Assembly (NCBI GenBank): GCA_016841445.1
Contig: JAENZD010000002.1
Coordinates: 186,001-250,000, forward strand
Reading direction: 5' to 3'
Length of the DNA: 64,000 nt
DNA from: Anaerolineaceae bacterium
GTDB taxonomy: Bacteria > Chloroflexota > Anaerolineae > Anaerolineales > Anaerolineaceae
In this document: in pieces, positions 63,626 through 64,000 of the stretch
Numbering within the stretch: the first letter of the stretch is position 1
How the letters are laid out: every line of letters begins with the position of its first letter
Translations under genes and position numbers: made by a program
The notes under the pieces: generated by a model
Database searches by the model: none
Told to the model about the DNA's origin: nothing
What the model saw: the letters and a program-made list of their open reading frames with translations, nothing else

Positions 63626-63671
63626 GAAAAAAAATATTGTCACGTAGGTTGCTTGCGCAACCATACGTGAC
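63626..63671 (-). terminator. Rho-independent terminator of the DUF951 gene
   Basis: On the minus strand a 14-bp stem with one bulged base (63671-63657 with 63652-63639, four-base loop) is followed by AATATTTTTTTT. It lies 25 bases after the DUF951 stop. Outer arms ATGTAGGTCA (63601-63610) and TGACCTACAT (63668-63677) provide an alternative larger fold. Confidence 0.85.
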
Positions 63672-63695
63672 CTACATCGATTCTCCTACTTCGCG

Positions 63696-63908
63696 CTAGT
63701 CCGGGCTGCTATCCTCTGCGCTGCCTTTGCTGATGACTTTCTTCAGCCTGTTCTTTAATGCCCGCCGCTCCAGCAAGATGCGGTGCCCGCATCCCAGGCA
63801 TTCCAGGCCGATATCAGCGCCCAAACGAGTGACCCGCCATTCAGTGCTTCCGCAAGGGTGCGGCTTTCTCATTTGAATAATATCGTCTAATTCCAAATCC
63901 TGAAGCAT
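63696..63908 (-). CDS. DUF951 family small zinc-ribbon-like protein
   Basis: A 70-residue protein of the DUF951 family. The signature MRKPHPCGSTEWRVTRLGAD and LECLGCGHRILLER is well kept, with C19, C37 and C40 as likely metal ligands. Function unknown; in Firmicutes it often sits by genes such as ychF or parB, but no such neighbour is visible here. The ATG lies six bases downstream of a perfect TATAAT box on the minus strand, so the mRNA is probably leaderless. Confidence 0.88.
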   Translation of the reverse strand: MLQDLELDDIIQMRKPHPCGSTEWRVTRLGADIGLECLGCGHRILLERRALKNRLKKVISKGSAEDSSPD

Positions 63909-63920
63909 GTTTCGATTATA
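63906..63920 (-). promoter_or_regulatory. Leaderless-type -10 box of the DUF951 gene
   Basis: TATAAT on the minus strand (63915-63920) is six bases before the ATG at 63908, with no Shine-Dalgarno between. Confidence 0.6.
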
Positions 63921-64000
63921 CCTCGATGCGCTCTTCTAGCTGAAAGCTCAAAGGTGAAAGCTTAAAGCAAGTAGCAGGTAGCAGAGCCGCGCCCTGCTTG

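Larger units (their letters stand above)
63292..63695. other. 404-base repeat-rich intergenic region
   Basis: Divides tsaE and DUF951 genes. It holds several hairpins: CCCCC-TTCA-GGGGG (63368-63381), CCTCTCCCT/AGGGAGAGG arms (63423-63431 with 63490-63498), CCTTTCCCC-A-GGGGAAGG (63573-63590), and the terminator at 63626-63671. A 14-base direct repeat GAAGCGTAGCGGAA/GAAGCGAAGCGGAA occurs at 63353 and 63384. No coding sequence is apparent. Confidence 0.6.

Noticed and set aside
63909-64000. Possible gene start at the right edge
   Set aside because: Only the DUF951 promoter and short CAGGTAGCAG-type repeats are seen; no coding frame with support.
1-64000. tRNA, rRNA, CRISPR array, prophage or integrase
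   Set aside because: No cloverleaf-like sequence with CCA-type end, no regularly spaced repeats and no integrase, capsid or terminase-like protein were seen by eye; a tRNA scan could still find a missed tRNA.

Overview
The window looks like a chromosomal stretch of a Chloroflexota bacterium, most likely of the class Anaerolineae. This is an inference from gene content, not a database match: about 50% GC, many secreted lipoproteins with Thr/Pro-rich linkers, Asp-box (YCF48-like) lipoproteins, CpXC and FHA-winged-helix proteins, a GH3-family adenylase, bactofilin, ClpC, DUF951, and no outer-membrane or LPS genes. No rRNA, tRNA, CRISPR array or prophage was recognised. The only mobile-element gene is a REP-associated (RAYT/IS200-like) transposase.

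Layout. 1-7,100: edge-truncated Mg/Co-chelatase AAA+ gene, DNA polymerase III delta' (holB), surface lipoprotein and LysM protein, sulfite-oxidase-like molybdoprotein, UPF0173 metallo-hydrolase, small lipoprotein, and a MetY/MegL-type PLP enzyme. 7,100-14,400: ATP-cone/uridine-kinase fusion, two lipoproteins (Asp-box repeats; metallophosphoesterase), zinc-ribbon membrane protein, CpXC protein, FHA-winged-helix regulator. 14,400-15,050: a palindrome-rich intergenic repeat. 15,050-26,000: housekeeping block clpC-radA-(membrane protein)-holA, EEP hydrolase, glmM and a second, N-terminally extended phosphohexomutase. 26,100-30,000: WYL regulator facing a GyrI-like protein across a large dyad operator, then flavodiiron protein and class II aldolase. 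30,200-40,300: GDPD-like protein, NDP-sugar epimerase, alkyladenine glycosylase, 2-oxoacid dehydrogenase E1 alpha and beta, an unusual lipoyl-PSBD-NeuD fusion, bactofilin, proS, the RAYT gene and a divergent PyrK/PyrD-like pair. 40,600-51,700: typA, then an apparent purine/carbamoyl-phosphate catabolic island (8-oxoguanine-deaminase-like enzyme, GntR regulator, two carbamoyltransferases, carbamate kinase, two fold-type-II PLP enzymes and a glycosyltransferase). 51,700-61,000: surface-polysaccharide genes (membrane glycosyltransferase, flippase, epimerase, UDP-sugar dehydrogenase) with a truncated GH3 enzyme and a papain-like protein. 61,000-64,000: family 4 uracil-DNA glycosylase, rimI-tsaB-tsaE, a repeat-rich gap and a DUF951 gene.

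The most unusual system is the operon at 32,304-36,428. E1 alpha, E1 beta and a third protein are translationally coupled. The third protein keeps the lipoyl and E1/E3-binding domains of an E2 but replaces the E2 acyltransferase core with a NeuD/PglD-type left-handed beta-helix sugar acyltransferase. This suggests that 2-oxoacid decarboxylation is channelled directly into sugar acylation. Other points of interest are a paired GntR operator flanking a clear promoter (42,568-42,624), recurrent leaderless-promoter architecture, a PyrK/PyrD-like pair lacking usual catalytic residues, and an exact beta-clamp-binding motif at the C-terminus of the uracil-DNA glycosylase.
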